This document shows, piece by piece, positions 1 through 9,890 of a DNA stretch of 64,000 nt. Both the position numbers and the translations under genes were made by a program. The notes under the pieces were generated by a model that was not told the origin of the DNA, searched no databases, and saw nothing but the letters and a program-made list of their open reading frames with translations. The stretch's first letter is position 1; the number at the start of each line of letters is the position of its first letter. Location: contig NC_050724.1 of NCBI RefSeq assembly GCF_013402915.1, positions 1,054,001-1,118,000 on the forward strand. Direction: 5' to 3'. Origin of the DNA: Zygotorulaspora mrakii. Its lineage: Eukaryota > Ascomycota > Saccharomycetes > Saccharomycetales > Saccharomycetaceae.

Positions 1-222
1 GAGGATCCAGTATTTATGCCGGATTTCACTCAAGTGCAGCAGATGTATATGAATATAAACGGTATGGGCAAAATAAGTGAGATTAACGATTTAGGCGAAT
101 TCGTTGATAAATGGGTAAATCTGGGTAACGACTACAAAAATGCGAATATTACAATGGATCAATTAGTATCGCAGCTAAAAATGATCAATGAAAGCACGTT
201 GGCAACAATACACTCAAATTGA
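1..222 (+). CDS. C-terminal fragment of an unidentified protein
   Basis: The frame is open from the first base of the window and ends at a TGA at 220-222, so only the last 73 residues of a longer gene are present. The fragment is mildly acidic and hydrophilic and ends LATIHSN; it shows no membrane segment or recognisable motif. It converges on the RSB1-like gene, with 115 bp of AT-rich DNA between the two stops. I do not recognise the family. A zinc-cluster transcription factor of the OAF3 type is a positional guess only. The first in-frame ATG in the window (16) is internal to the gene, not its start. Confidence 0.6.
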   Translation, partial: EDPVFMPDFTQVQQMYMNINGMGKISEINDLGEFVDKWVNLGNDYKNANITMDQLVSQLKMINESTLATIHSN

Positions 223-337
223 AAAGGGTAAAATTAAAAACTGAAACTAAAAAATAAAACTCAAAATCCATAATCCATGATCCATAATCTATAATTTTAA
301 CAAAAAATACAAAATAAAAAAAAAATGAAAACTTTTA

Positions 338-1537
338 TTACTGGGATTCCTTAAGCGAAGCTTGTTCTAGTTTTACAGTCGTCGTGTCTGTGCCAGTACG
401 TGAGCGTGTACTTGCTTTCCTTCTGAAAAAACTCAAGAAAGCATTTTTCGTTGAATGATTACTCTTCTCATCGTCTTCAGACGTTCCCTCCCCCGAATAC
501 TTTTCCTTCTCCAGATCCTGTAACGTCTCTGGATCGACATGACCCCTCGTAATCTTGATAGTAACCTCTCTACCTCTGAAGGCTAACCCTGGATGGAATA
601 CTGTCAGTATAGTGGTTGCCGCCGCCATCATTAAGGCGTCCAGAATGATAAAATAATTCTCGTGGGTAATCAGATTGCCGCCCCATCCCTCTGCCAACTC
701 TGCCAACCTATAGCAACAACGAACAAAGATAAGGAAAACCGCCAACGCTAGTGCAAACGGGAAGTAATGGAACACCCATCTGTCAGGGTTGAGCCTCACA
801 TGCTGGAACTTTTTTCTGTACATGTAATCGATCTCTGTCTGCGGAATCTTGAACAACGACCAGCTCAGTCTGTTGACCCCCGCGTGATCTATGCGGGTCT
901 GGACAAACACCTTGTAGAACAGGTGGAGCATCAAACATATGAAGATAGTCATCGAGGCCACTTGCACTGCCAACCCCCCCACAAATATATTGTCCCCCAC
1001 ATCGGTGTTTGTGCCCGAAGTAGCAGCCGAACCACTCTGACCACCGCCGGCCGCCTGGATGACCAGCGATATGATGTCGCATGCTATGAAAATGTACGAG
1101 TACGCCATCGGAGACGGAAGCAGCGAGAACCGGTGGCCGTAGATCTCTATGAGCTTGGCTAGCTGGTAGTAGACACCACCCATCGTGAAGACGGGCGCGA
1201 TGGTCAGACACACCATCTGCATCAAAAACGGATCGATCTTGAACACATTGTAGTGCGATATAACTCTTCCGACATACCCGATAACCTCCATGATTCCGGC
1301 GCACATAAACGCGATGGAAAACCAGTACTGTTTCCACCACACCATCGTGGTGTGGAATGCCAGCAGCAAAGACCAAATGACAAGCATTGCTATGTTGAAC
1401 GCCAGGTTCGGCACCATGCCACTATACATCGACACCGGCGAAATCCCGTCTACAACGGGCCCCGTGCCATCTGAGCTGGAATCCGATCCAGAGTCTCTCG
1501 CGCTTAATAGCGCACCATAAGCAGCTTCTAACAACAT
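338..1537 (-). CDS. RSB1: RTA1-like lipid-translocating protein (RSB1-like)
   Basis: A 399-residue multi-pass membrane protein of the fungal RTA1/RSB1 family; in S. cerevisiae Rsb1 promotes release of sphingoid long-chain bases at the plasma membrane. A short Ser/Asp-rich N-terminus (residues 10-30) is followed by about seven hydrophobic segments between residues 45 and 325, including a family-like stretch with APVFTMGGVYYQLAK. The charged Ser/Thr/Lys-rich cytosolic tail from about residue 335 may carry trafficking or phosphorylation sites. The ATG at 1537 is a true ATG and gives the expected family length. In S. cerevisiae RSB1 (YOR049C) sits beside ETT1, as it nearly does here. The RTA1 assignment is firm; orthology to RSB1 rests on synteny and overall similarity. 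Confidence 0.85.
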   Translation of the reverse strand: MLLEAAYGALLSARDSGSDSSSDGTGPVVDGISPVSMYSGMVPNLAFNIAMLVIWSLLLAFHTTMVWWKQYWFSIAFMCAGIMEVIGYVGRVISHYNVFKIDPFLMQMVCLTIAPVFTMGGVYYQLAKLIEIYGHRFSLLPSPMAYSYIFIACDIISLVIQAAGGGQSGSAATSGTNTDVGDNIFVGGLAVQVASMTIFICLMLHLFYKVFVQTRIDHAGVNRLSWSLFKIPQTEIDYMYRKKFQHVRLNPDRWVFHYFPFALALAVFLIFVRCCYRLAELAEGWGGNLITHENYFIILDALMMAAATTILTVFHPGLAFRGREVTIKITRGHVDPETLQDLEKEKYSGEGTSEDDEKSNHSTKNAFLSFFRRKASTRSRTGTDTTTVKLEQASLKESQ

Positions 1538-1660
1538 GGCTGCCGACTACAAACTGCGAACTATGAACTGCTACCTGTAAAGACTAAGATCTAATAATGT
1601 CACACCCAACAACGACCTCACCTCAAGAGCCCTAAATTGCCCATGCCGCACACACACTCG

Positions 1661-1718
1661 CATATATATACATATTCAAATATATATATATATATATAAA
1701 TATATATACATATACGTA
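1661..1718. repeat. AT-rich dinucleotide microsatellite
   Basis: An imperfect (TA)n tract broken by short CA and AAA interruptions, about 130-180 bp upstream of the RSB1-like start. A simple-sequence repeat, likely length-variable between strains. Confidence 0.8.
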
Positions 1719-2576
1719 TGCACGTAAATATGTGTACCACCATAGTCATGCTTGAATATGCATATTCAACCATAATAGAGCGCACTGCGTTGAGCACATA
1801 CTTAACCAGGACGGTTATAGTAGAAGACGTCCGCCGATCTATTTGATTTTATTTTTTTTTCCATTTTTTCATCCATTCTTAGATCGTGGATATCTAGCGA
1901 ACTGGCCAATTAATCACTGCAGCCTGCGAGATAAAGGGTCAATATTCATGCTGGCGTCATAGAAAACAACGCATCGAAGTGCATACGTCGCCACGGGCTG
2001 AAGAGCTCAAACGGAAATACCGCCGTTTTCCGCTCAAATGCGCGCCCGTTTATTTTTGCTTAGAGTATTTTTCAGTTCCAAACTCCGTGCATCTCGTGTT
2101 CGGAGGGCCGGACAGTTCGGAAGGGGCGTAGCGGCCAGCGCAGATAACTGACTCCGCTTCCGTGCACCGCGGAGAGCGACGGTGGCTGCAAACACGCAGA
2201 GGCCACGGTGCCGGGTTGCGTGGAAGGCCGGAAATACGCAATGGGAGCGGAGGAGTATGCTGTGTTGCGTCATTCTGCACCCCTCTTACCCCTCCGCTCG
2301 CTATGCGCGACTCGTCCCTGCGCTTACATCTGTGGCAACGTGCTTTTTGTTGGGCCCTAACAACAGCCTGAAACCTCGGCGGCTACCTTTGGTGGGGACC
2401 CGGCGGGGTCTTAGTCTGGCGTTGCCCTCAACAGGCGCAACTGCGGCTTTGCGCTCACGTAGGACGGGGGGGGGGAATGGTGGCTTGGTTGATAGATCTT
2501 GTTCCGTTTGGGAGACCGGCCGAGCAGTTGGCCGGACAAGGCACCGGGTTGTCCGGATCTAGGATTTGCGAACATT

Positions 2577-2599
2577 CACGTGACACTGGTGGTCACGTG
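2577..2599. promoter_or_regulatory. Paired CACGTG E-boxes upstream of the acyltransferase gene
   Basis: CACGTG occurs at 2577-2582 and again at 2594-2599, 17 bp apart, the second inside TCACGTGA. This is the core bound by bHLH factors such as Cbf1, Pho4 or Ino2/Ino4. Ino2/Ino4 control would suit a phospholipid gene, but the flanks do not decide which factor binds. They lie about 235 bp before the ATG. Confidence 0.45.
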
Positions 2600-2830
2600 A
2601 TCACCACGCGGGCACCGTTTTCCAGCGGTTCCCGGCTTTCGCGCTCGTGGAGGGCGATGTGGCGCCAAATGGTTAGAGCTGATCCAACGGAACCCAGGGG
2701 GGAGCTATGAAAGGGGCTGGAGATGTGGTCAGCGGTAGATGCTCATCGCGTTAAGTAAAGCCTCTAGTAGTACAGCCGATAATACAGAAGACAGGGAAAC
2801 AATAGGCAAGGTGATAAGCGAGGGTTTGGG

Positions 2831-5047
2831 ATGGTAGAAGAGGCCGGCAAAGATACAGGTGCTGGCAACAGCGGTGGGAGCGGGGTAAGCGCCGCTAGCG
2901 AGGCCCATGTTCCAAATGGCGCCCAGGTGTACGATAATCCATACGACGGCAGGAGTTATAATCTAAAGGCGTGGCTGTTTGATGTTGTTATTTTTATTCT
3001 GGACACTCTGTTCACCATTTTTTTCAGAGAAATAAAGGTCCGCGGTGGGCACAATGTCCCGCCAGTGGGCACACCGACTATACTGGTTTGCGCTCCGCAT
3101 GCAAACCAGTTTATCGATCCATCGTTGGTTATGGTGACCACGAGAAAGCTCTCGCGGTACGACAAATCGCGACAGGTGTGTTTTGTGACAGCTGAGTCCA
3201 GTCTTAAGAAGAAGTTTGTGTCACTTTTCGGTGTTTCCACGGGCGCCATACCTGTGCCAAGAGCCCAGGATAACTTGCAGTTCGTTGATTCGCGTATTAA
3301 AATCTACTGCCCTGATTTCAACGATCCCACGCTGATCAAGGGAAAGTATGAATATGAGTCTGACGAGCTGGAGGGCTTCGACAAGTTGTTCAAGCCTAAA
3401 TCTTTACTTGGTTTACCAAATTATCTTGGTAATGCTCAGATAGCTGAAATTATTGATGGTCGGACCCTCAGAATTGCAGCTCCCTTCAAGTTCAAATCAA
3501 ATAAAAAGATAAGAGCTCTATTGACGGAGGGAACGAATTTCAACTATGCTGCAAAGATCGACAATTCGAAGGTTTTCCAGAACGTTTTCAACCATTTGCA
3601 TACAAAGGGCTGCGTAGGTATATTTCCCGAAGGGGGCTCTCACGATAGGCCATCGTTACTTCCAATAAAAGCGGGTGTCGCAATAATGGCTCTTGGCGCA
3701 ACTGCAGCTGATCCGTCGATGAATGTTGCGGTTGTTCCATGTGGGTTACACTATTTTCACAGGGATAAATTCAGATCGAGGGCTGTATTGGAATACGGCG
3801 AACCGATAATCGTTGATGGTGAAATGGGTAAGCGGTACTCGCAAAATCCACGTGAAACTGTTTCTGATTTATTGCAAACTATAACGAAATCTCTCTACTC
3901 TGTGACTGAAAATGCTCCAGACTTTGAGACCTTGATGACCATTCAAGCTGCGAGAAGACTTTATCAACCTGTGAGAAGTAAAACGGCTTTATCATTGGTT
4001 GTAGAAGTCAATAGAAGATTATTATTTGGTTATTCTATATTTAAGGATGATCCAAGAGTTGTCCATCTGAAAAAAATGGTTTCTGCCTATAACAGTACTT
4101 TGGACTCACTAGGGCTAAAAGACCATCAGGTCGAAGAACTGAAAACCGAAACAAAAGATATTATAAGAGGTGTGTTCACATTAGTGTCAAGGATCGTAAG
4201 ACTGTTTGTTTTCATAGCTCTCTCGCTCCCCGGATCTATACTTTTCACTCCCATTTTCATATCATGCCGCTGGTACGCTAGGAAGAAGGCTCAGGATGGC
4301 TTGAAAAAATCATTGGTCAAGATTAAGGGTACAGATTTACTTGCTACCTGGAAATTATTATTCGCTTTGGTATTCGCTCCCATCCTTTACATTACTTATT
4401 CTCTGCTTCTTGTATTCCTATATGTGAGAAACAATAGATGGATTATAAGGATGTGGGTTCCTTCAAACAACATATTCATTCAGTTTTTTTATTTCTATGC
4501 TTTATTGGTTTTGACAACTTATTCAAGCTTGAAAACTGGCGAAATAGGTATGGATCTTTTTAAGTCATTACCACCACTCTTTATCACTCTAATTTATCCT
4601 GGTAAAAAAATAAGTCAGTTGAAAAGTATGCGTAAGCAGTTGAGTGCAGAAGTAACTGGTGTTTGTACCGAATTGGGTCCGAAAGTTTTCCCTAATTTCA
4701 AAAGCCTTGTTAAAGATGAATACGAAAAAGAGGAAGCTAGCAAATCACACGATATAAATCCTGCCTTCAGATACACCCTATCCATGGCATCACAGGAACT
4801 ACATGAATCACAGGTACCGAAGGAACGTAGCCGTTCAAGTTCTACCAGTTCAAGTGAATATTCTGCATCTAATTCTCTATCAAAAGTTAATTCTAGGGGT
4901 TCTCTCACGGATATTCCTATATTTGCCGATGGTAGACAGCCAAGCAGTGAGTCTGATGACGAGATTGATTTAACAACCGAGGACAATGATGGTTCAAAAA
5001 TATCTTCCATGATCAGATCAAAGTGGGAACACGAAAAAAATGACTAA
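2831..5047 (+). CDS. GPT2: Glycerol-3-phosphate/dihydroxyacetone phosphate O-acyltransferase
   Basis: A 738-residue ER membrane enzyme that acylates the sn-1 position of glycerol-3-phosphate or DHAP, the first step of glycerolipid synthesis. A hydrophobic segment at about residues 45-65 precedes the acyltransferase block: HANQFIDP (about residue 93, the HX4D motif) and FPEGGSHDRPS (about residue 265), with an insertion between them as in the yeast Sct1/Gpt2 enzymes. Further membrane segments lie at about 455-480, 510-535 and 545-560. The C-terminus (about 640-738) is Ser/Glu-rich and looks heavily phosphorylatable. Length matches S. cerevisiae Gpt2 and Sct1. I use GPT2 because the next gene is BET3, as in YKR067W-YKR068C; SCT1 is the closely related alternative. 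Confidence 0.92.
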   Translation: MVEEAGKDTGAGNSGGSGVSAASEAHVPNGAQVYDNPYDGRSYNLKAWLFDVVIFILDTLFTIFFREIKVRGGHNVPPVGTPTILVCAPHANQFIDPSLVMVTTRKLSRYDKSRQVCFVTAESSLKKKFVSLFGVSTGAIPVPRAQDNLQFVDSRIKIYCPDFNDPTLIKGKYEYESDELEGFDKLFKPKSLLGLPNYLGNAQIAEIIDGRTLRIAAPFKFKSNKKIRALLTEGTNFNYAAKIDNSKVFQNVFNHLHTKGCVGIFPEGGSHDRPSLLPIKAGVAIMALGATAADPSMNVAVVPCGLHYFHRDKFRSRAVLEYGEPIIVDGEMGKRYSQNPRETVSDLLQTITKSLYSVTENAPDFETLMTIQAARRLYQPVRSKTALSLVVEVNRRLLFGYSIFKDDPRVVHLKKMVSAYNSTLDSLGLKDHQVEELKTETKDIIRGVFTLVSRIVRLFVFIALSLPGSILFTPIFISCRWYARKKAQDGLKKSLVKIKGTDLLATWKLLFALVFAPILYITYSLLLVFLYVRNNRWIIRMWVPSNNIFIQFFYFYALLVLTTYSSLKTGEIGMDLFKSLPPLFITLIYPGKKISQLKSMRKQLSAEVTGVCTELGPKVFPNFKSLVKDEYEKEEASKSHDINPAFRYTLSMASQELHESQVPKERSRSSSTSSSEYSASNSLSKVNSRGSLTDIPIFADGRQPSSESDDEIDLTTEDNDGSKISSMIRSKWEHEKND

Positions 5048-5114
5048 TGATTTATATGTGTGTAAATGATTTTATGTAATTACTATTCTGAACAAAAAAG
5101 AAAGACATTTGATT

Positions 5115-5708
5115 TCAATCTTCACCAATGGGTATTTCATCCTTCAAAACCTTGTTTAGTTTTATTCTTAACTCAGTATGCGCATCACCCTTTAACACGT
5201 CTGATATGAACCATACATCACACTCTAGTTGAACCATTTGCAATGCACCCTTCAATACTCCACATAAAATATTAGAGTACCACAATTGTTTCATTGCATC
5301 CATAGGTAATTCAACAAAATCGCTCAGTGGATTTTCATCAATGATGAGAGAAAATGCATCTTTTTCAGGTGAAAAATTAGTTACTTGTGGTGTCATATTA
5401 AGAAAAATTTTGAATGCACATTTACTTATGGCTTCACTCGTTTTCACCATATTTTCACAACGAGGCAATGCTGTTTTTGCTAAGAAATCTTCAATTAATC
5501 TTACTCCTATATTATAACCCATACTAAATAACTGTTTGTTAACTTTTTGGAAATCTCGTTGATAGTCTATGCAAAGTTGTGATACAATGGAACCGTATGT
5601 TAAAGTAAAGAGTTCTGCGTTAACCTTCTCTGTTCTATTTTTCCACACGTCCTCTCCCATAATCTTGAGAGACCTCAGCTGTGCTGATCCTGATGATTTA
5701 CTAGACAT
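5115..5708 (-). CDS. BET3: TRAPP complex subunit Bet3
   Basis: A 197-residue core subunit of the TRAPP tethering complexes, which act as guanine nucleotide exchange factor for Rab GTPases in ER-to-Golgi and intra-Golgi traffic. It has the compact alpha/beta Bet3 fold signature: NAELFTLTYGSIVSQLC near residue 30, GYNIGVRLIEDFLAK near residue 65, and the terminal segment ending in acidic residues. Length agrees with S. cerevisiae Bet3 (193). It is convergent with the acyltransferase gene, with 67 bp between stops, as YKR067W-YKR068C are in S. cerevisiae. No intron is visible. Confidence 0.96.
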   Translation of the reverse strand: MSSKSSGSAQLRSLKIMGEDVWKNRTEKVNAELFTLTYGSIVSQLCIDYQRDFQKVNKQLFSMGYNIGVRLIEDFLAKTALPRCENMVKTSEAISKCAFKIFLNMTPQVTNFSPEKDAFSLIIDENPLSDFVELPMDAMKQLWYSNILCGVLKGALQMVQLECDVWFISDVLKGDAHTELRIKLNKVLKDEIPIGED

Positions 5709-5947
5709 TGAGGAAAATATACCTTACTGGGAACAACCTTAATCTGTTGTGGTTACCTTTATTTGAGACGTCGAAGCTATCGATATCAATGACTTTAGCA
5801 TCAAAAGATAAATCAATACTACCTTTCTGCAAAGATAATGTAAGCAAAGTCACGTGATGCATAGAACAAACAAATTTTCCAAATTTTAAAATTCCTACCC
5901 TACATAAAGATAATATATCTATTCGCTGGTAAGACGACGAGACGTGG

Positions 5948-7186
5948 CTATTCCTTGTCCAGCAAATTGTCGAGGATGTCTTGGAATTTACCATGTGAAG
6001 CTTTGTTAGCCTTTTTCAGGATTGTCTCGGCGACGCTGTAGGCGTGTTCTTGATCCTTTGATTGATAATCGTACAAATTACCCAGACTGATGTAGGCTTC
6101 TGCTACTTCAACCCATGTTTCCGGTTCGTCTGATATTTTCCCCTTTTCTAAATATTTCAGGGCCTCTTTTGTATATTTTAAAGCATTTCGTTGAGCATTG
6201 ATGCAGTCTTTACTGGCTGATTGCTTCTTTGGATCTTCCTCTTCATCACCATATTGCAAACGCATGAATTCACTGGACGGTTCTTCAGCAAATTTTAAAT
6301 ATAGGTGCCCGATGGATCTGGCAGTGTCGTGGTACAACTTGGAGTCCTTTTCTTTAATATGTTGTAATAATTGGATCATCTGTTCTCTTAGCCATTTGTA
6401 ATTCTCCGGAACGGATTTTTGCAATTTAAACAAGGGGTGAGATGGAGATAATTCAATTTTTTCCAACTCCTCTTCGTCGTCACTGTCCAAACCTTCATCG
6501 ATATCATCCTCGTGGCCGAAGTTTTCTACAATATCCAATAAATCATCTAGCATTTGCAACACCTCAGACGATAATTGCAAATCATCATCGTAAATATTGA
6601 AGTTCTTCTTTGCAATTTCCAATTGGTCATCAAGATCTACGTCAAACCTCTTGCCAGTACTCTTCACATTCAATTGAGATATGTATTCCAAGGGTATCCT
6701 CTGGATAATAATCTTTGCCTTGACGAGATTCAATAATGCCGAATCTGGGAAACTGCTCTGCCCCAGTTCACATCTCTCCAGAGCATTATCGAAAAATCCT
6801 TTTACCAATTTTTCATCCTTCGAGTCGCCATCCTCACCGGCTTTGAAAATAGTTAATTCAGACAACGCTAGGGCGTAAATCGAGTGAAACTCACCGCTCA
6901 ATGATGCCTTTACGGCCGCATCCTCACTCGACTGGCGCAACAATCTGTCACATTCGTGGACGATACCATTCAAGACCATCTCACTCTCCCTATCAGAGGC
7001 AAAATACGTCTTCCACAGGCCCTTCAGCTGAGAAAACTCATTATCCAAGTCGGCATTTTCGTCCATTTCAACACTCAGTTGATCCGCACCCGGTGTTGCA
7101 TCCCTGGAGTCCGTTGCCTGCTTTTCCTCCAACTTTCTCTTCTTCTCCTTGCTCTTCTGACCCAATCCCAAAGCTCTCTTTGCCAT
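5948..7186 (-). CDS. ETT1: Enhancer of translation termination Ett1
   Basis: A 412-residue nuclear protein, the same length as S. cerevisiae Ett1 (YOR051C), which affects translation termination efficiency together with the oxygenase Tpa1. The basic N-terminus (KKRKLEEKQ, about residues 14-22) is a likely nuclear localisation signal. The rest is helical and very acidic, with a stretch at about 235-250 dominated by Asp and Glu, followed by TPR-like helical repeats towards the C-terminus ([20 protein letters not shown]). The ATG at 7186 is the first in frame. It sits beside MET1 here, but beside RSB1 in S. cerevisiae, reflecting merged gene order. Confidence 0.94.
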   Translation of the reverse strand: MAKRALGLGQKSKEKKRKLEEKQATDSRDATPGADQLSVEMDENADLDNEFSQLKGLWKTYFASDRESEMVLNGIVHECDRLLRQSSEDAAVKASLSGEFHSIYALALSELTIFKAGEDGDSKDEKLVKGFFDNALERCELGQSSFPDSALLNLVKAKIIIQRIPLEYISQLNVKSTGKRFDVDLDDQLEIAKKNFNIYDDDLQLSSEVLQMLDDLLDIVENFGHEDDIDEGLDSDDEEELEKIELSPSHPLFKLQKSVPENYKWLREQMIQLLQHIKEKDSKLYHDTARSIGHLYLKFAEEPSSEFMRLQYGDEEEDPKKQSASKDCINAQRNALKYTKEALKYLEKGKISDEPETWVEVAEAYISLGNLYDYQSKDQEHAYSVAETILKKANKASHGKFQDILDNLLDKE

Positions 7187-8048
7187 TATTTCCTCTACTT
7201 TCTCTTTCAGCGTTTGCTCAAGCTACGTACGCCAGGAAACACTCTTCCACAGACAGCCTGCCTCCTTTCCTGGCTACTATTTATACATGTGCGGGCTCCT
7301 CTCTATATATCTGCAGAATACATAAACATCTCATATTGTTCAAAGACGTAAACGATAAAATAGAATGATAATTCAAGACATTGGCCAGGAAAAAGAAACA
7401 ACGTTCCTCACTGAAAAGAAAAATCGGCTGCACATTCGTCAAGTATCAACCATTTTATTACGAAAAAACATTCATTTGTATTCTCTACTTTCAATCGCAT
7501 CACATAACAACACAGCGTGCGCATCACATCACATCATAGCACGTCCAGTCTGCAGCACGATTGCCTGATTTGTGTAGTTTTTTCAGTGGGAAAAATGAAT
7601 AAAAAATAAATATGTTATCATGCCTTTCCAGCGAAGCAGCAAAAACCCAAAATTGAGTTGATGAAAATAATGACATGTCCGGCGCGGTTTTTATGTCCCC
7701 TACACAACCGGACACTCACAATGCCGTTACCGCGAACACATGACTGCCCGTACACAGCGATAGACAATTGCCATTTTCATTTTTTCTAGATGCAAACGCA
7801 CGTGACATACTTTTTCTTTTCTGAAGAGTGGAAAGAAGAATGGTATACGAATCAGCGATGAGAAAGCCACAGTGAAGTGAAATATTCCAATAGCTTGAGG
7901 GATGACAGCTGGAAGAAGATCGTGTTGAGCTCTTCGACTTGGACCACATACATATATAGTTGCGCGTACATAGACTGATTGCTAGGTGGAAGCAGGATTG
8001 AGTGATACTGAGCTTTTTCTTCTTGGTAGTAAATCACAAATATACATT
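7187..8048. promoter_or_regulatory. Divergent ETT1-MET1 promoter region with sulfur-regulon motifs
   Basis: This 0.86 kb gap shows no convincing gene. A Cbf1-type site, GTCACGTG on the minus strand, has its CACGTG core at 7799-7804. A Met31/Met32-like core, CTGTGGC on the minus strand, is at 7866-7872. Both lie 175-250 bp before the MET1 ATG, the usual arrangement for genes activated by Met4 through Cbf1 and Met31/32. The motifs are seen; the regulation is inferred from the S. cerevisiae regulon. Confidence 0.6.
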
Positions 8049-9818
8049 ATGTCCGTGTCACCAATGATAGTGGCCGCTGATTGCACCGGGCAAGTTACGT
8101 TGGTGGTAGGCACAAACGCAATTGGCGTTACTCGTGGAAGAATCAATGGTATCTTGAAAGCGGGAGCATCTGCGGTGGTCGTCAATCCGAGTGATGGACA
8201 TGTGAAAGGGCTTCTGGGTCAATTTGGCAAGCATGAGTTGTTCCAGCTCGTCAACAGAAAATTCGAATTGTCTGACCTGACCAGACTGGGGCGTCCAGTG
8301 GTGGCTAAAGTAGTCGACAGGGTTTTTGTTAACTTGGCAATGGACCAATGGCCCTTGGCCAAGGATATATACGATCAATGTGTCAAGTTGAGAATTCCTG
8401 TCAATACACTGCAAAGACCAGAGTACTCAACTTTCCATTTGCTTTCTACGTATACGGATCCAAAGGGGAGCGGGCTGCAGATAGCTGTGACTACCAACGG
8501 CCAAGGTTGTCTTCTGGCCAACCGGATCAAGAGGGAAATTGTGTCTTCCCTGCCTGGTAATATTTCAGAAGTGGTGTCAAATATGGGTAGTTTGCGTAAC
8601 CACATCATCAACGAAGACCAGAAATTGCTTCTACAACAGCACTATCAAAGCACCAGTGAGCTGGCTGTGGCCGAAAATGGGTGGTATGGACTGGCTGATG
8701 ACGGTTGGGAAAGCCATAAACTTAACACATTGGTCCATGAGTTTGATATGACAGAAAGAGAGCAAAAGCTCAAGAGAACAAGGTGGCTTTCACAAGTTAT
8801 GGAGTATTACCCATTGAGTAAACTAGCTGATCTTTCTTTGGAGGAGCTGGAGAATAAAGATATCGCTGTCTTGAAAAACAAAGCGACAGGCAAGGCAGAA
8901 GGCCAGCAAAAAGGTCAGGCAACTGACATAGGCATGAGAAGCAATGATAGAGACCAGAAGTCTGTCTCTTTGTTAGAAACACAATCCGCAGAAAACATCA
9001 AAAATTCGCAACAAGAAAAAGGCTCTATATCCCTGGTTGGCAGCGGTCCGGGGTCAATTTCTATGCTTACTCTTGGTGCACTTCAAGAGATCAAACGTGC
9101 TGATTTAATTCTGGCGGATAAATTGGTTCCGCAAGCCGTTCTTGATTTGATTCCCAGTACAACAGAGACTTTCATCGCACGCAAATTTCCAGGGAACGCT
9201 GAAAGAGCGCAGGAAGAACTATTGGAGAAGGGTCTTGCAGGTCTTGAAAATGGATTAAAAGTTGTACGATTGAAGCAAGGTGATCCGTTTATCTTTGGTC
9301 GCGGTGGTGAAGAATACTCGTTTTTCACCCAACACGGCTACCAACCTATAGTGCTACCAGGATTAAGTTCCTCCTTGGCATCTACGGTGGTATCAAACAT
9401 ACCCGCAACGCAAAGAGATGTCGCAGATCAAGTACTAATCTGCACTGGTACTGGTAGGAAAGGTGCTTTGCCGGTTATCCCGGAATATGTTCCCACAAGA
9501 ACAACAATTTTCTTGATGGCTTTACATAGGGCTGTTGTACTTATAGAGGCATTGGACCAACACAACTGGGACTTAAACACTCCAGCTGCAATAATTGAGA
9601 GGGCTTCCTGTAAAGATCAAAGAGTAACAAGAACACTACTGAAATATGTTCCCGAGGTTGTAGAAGAGATTGGTTCAAGACCCCCAGGACTATTAGTTGT
9701 CGGAAAGGCTGTTACTGCATTATTATCAAAAAACGCATCTTCATTCGACGACTCGAACAAATATTCTGTCGAAGAAGGCTATCAAACCTTCAGCATTGAC
9801 TCCAGTTTGATCGTGTAA
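8049..9818 (+). CDS. MET1: Uroporphyrinogen-III C-methyltransferase (siroheme synthesis)
   Basis: A 589-residue enzyme that methylates uroporphyrinogen III at two positions using S-adenosylmethionine, giving precorrin-2 for siroheme, the cofactor of sulfite reductase. The C-terminal half carries the methyltransferase: SLVGSGPGSISMLTLGALQ (start of the domain, about residue 328), LKQGDPFIFGRGGEEY (about residue 418), PGLSSSLAS and DQVLICTGTGRKGALP. The N-terminal 220 residues are the conserved fungal extension seen in Met1. I start at the ATG at 8049 because the frame upstream (from 7986) has only a GTG and no match to the family. Length fits S. cerevisiae Met1 (593). Sulfur-regulon motifs lie upstream. 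Confidence 0.96.
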   Translation: MSVSPMIVAADCTGQVTLVVGTNAIGVTRGRINGILKAGASAVVVNPSDGHVKGLLGQFGKHELFQLVNRKFELSDLTRLGRPVVAKVVDRVFVNLAMDQWPLAKDIYDQCVKLRIPVNTLQRPEYSTFHLLSTYTDPKGSGLQIAVTTNGQGCLLANRIKREIVSSLPGNISEVVSNMGSLRNHIINEDQKLLLQQHYQSTSELAVAENGWYGLADDGWESHKLNTLVHEFDMTEREQKLKRTRWLSQVMEYYPLSKLADLSLEELENKDIAVLKNKATGKAEGQQKGQATDIGMRSNDRDQKSVSLLETQSAENIKNSQQEKGSISLVGSGPGSISMLTLGALQEIKRADLILADKLVPQAVLDLIPSTTETFIARKFPGNAERAQEELLEKGLAGLENGLKVVRLKQGDPFIFGRGGEEYSFFTQHGYQPIVLPGLSSSLASTVVSNIPATQRDVADQVLICTGTGRKGALPVIPEYVPTRTTIFLMALHRAVVLIEALDQHNWDLNTPAAIIERASCKDQRVTRTLLKYVPEVVEEIGSRPPGLLVVGKAVTALLSKNASSFDDSNKYSVEEGYQTFSIDSSLIV

Positions 9819-9890
9819 TATATTTATTTTCCATTTTAGTCATACAAGTAATATTTAGTAACGCTGTTTTGGTGCATCACTTCTCTTGCT

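Larger units (their letters stand above)
1538..2830. other. Long divergent intergenic region between RSB1 and the acyltransferase gene
   Basis: About 1.3 kb without a gene I can support. It holds an AT-dinucleotide-rich tract (1661-1718), then a distinctly GC-rich block (about 2040-2700) that includes a run of nine G near 2467. Frames open in the GC-rich block (for example 2182-2562) are rich in Arg, Cys and Trp and look like by-products of base composition. Two CACGTG motifs lie near the right end and probably belong to the acyltransferase promoter. Confidence 0.6.

Noticed and set aside
783..1376. A 197-codon minus-strand frame overlapping the RSB1-like gene
   Set aside because: Same strand, shifted frame inside a well-supported membrane protein; Cys/His/Arg-rich composition typical of a shadow frame.
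2182..2562. A 126-codon plus-strand frame in the GC-rich block
   Set aside because: Composition (Arg, Cys, Trp, Gly) follows GC richness, no motif is visible, and other frames are equally open. Treated as chance.
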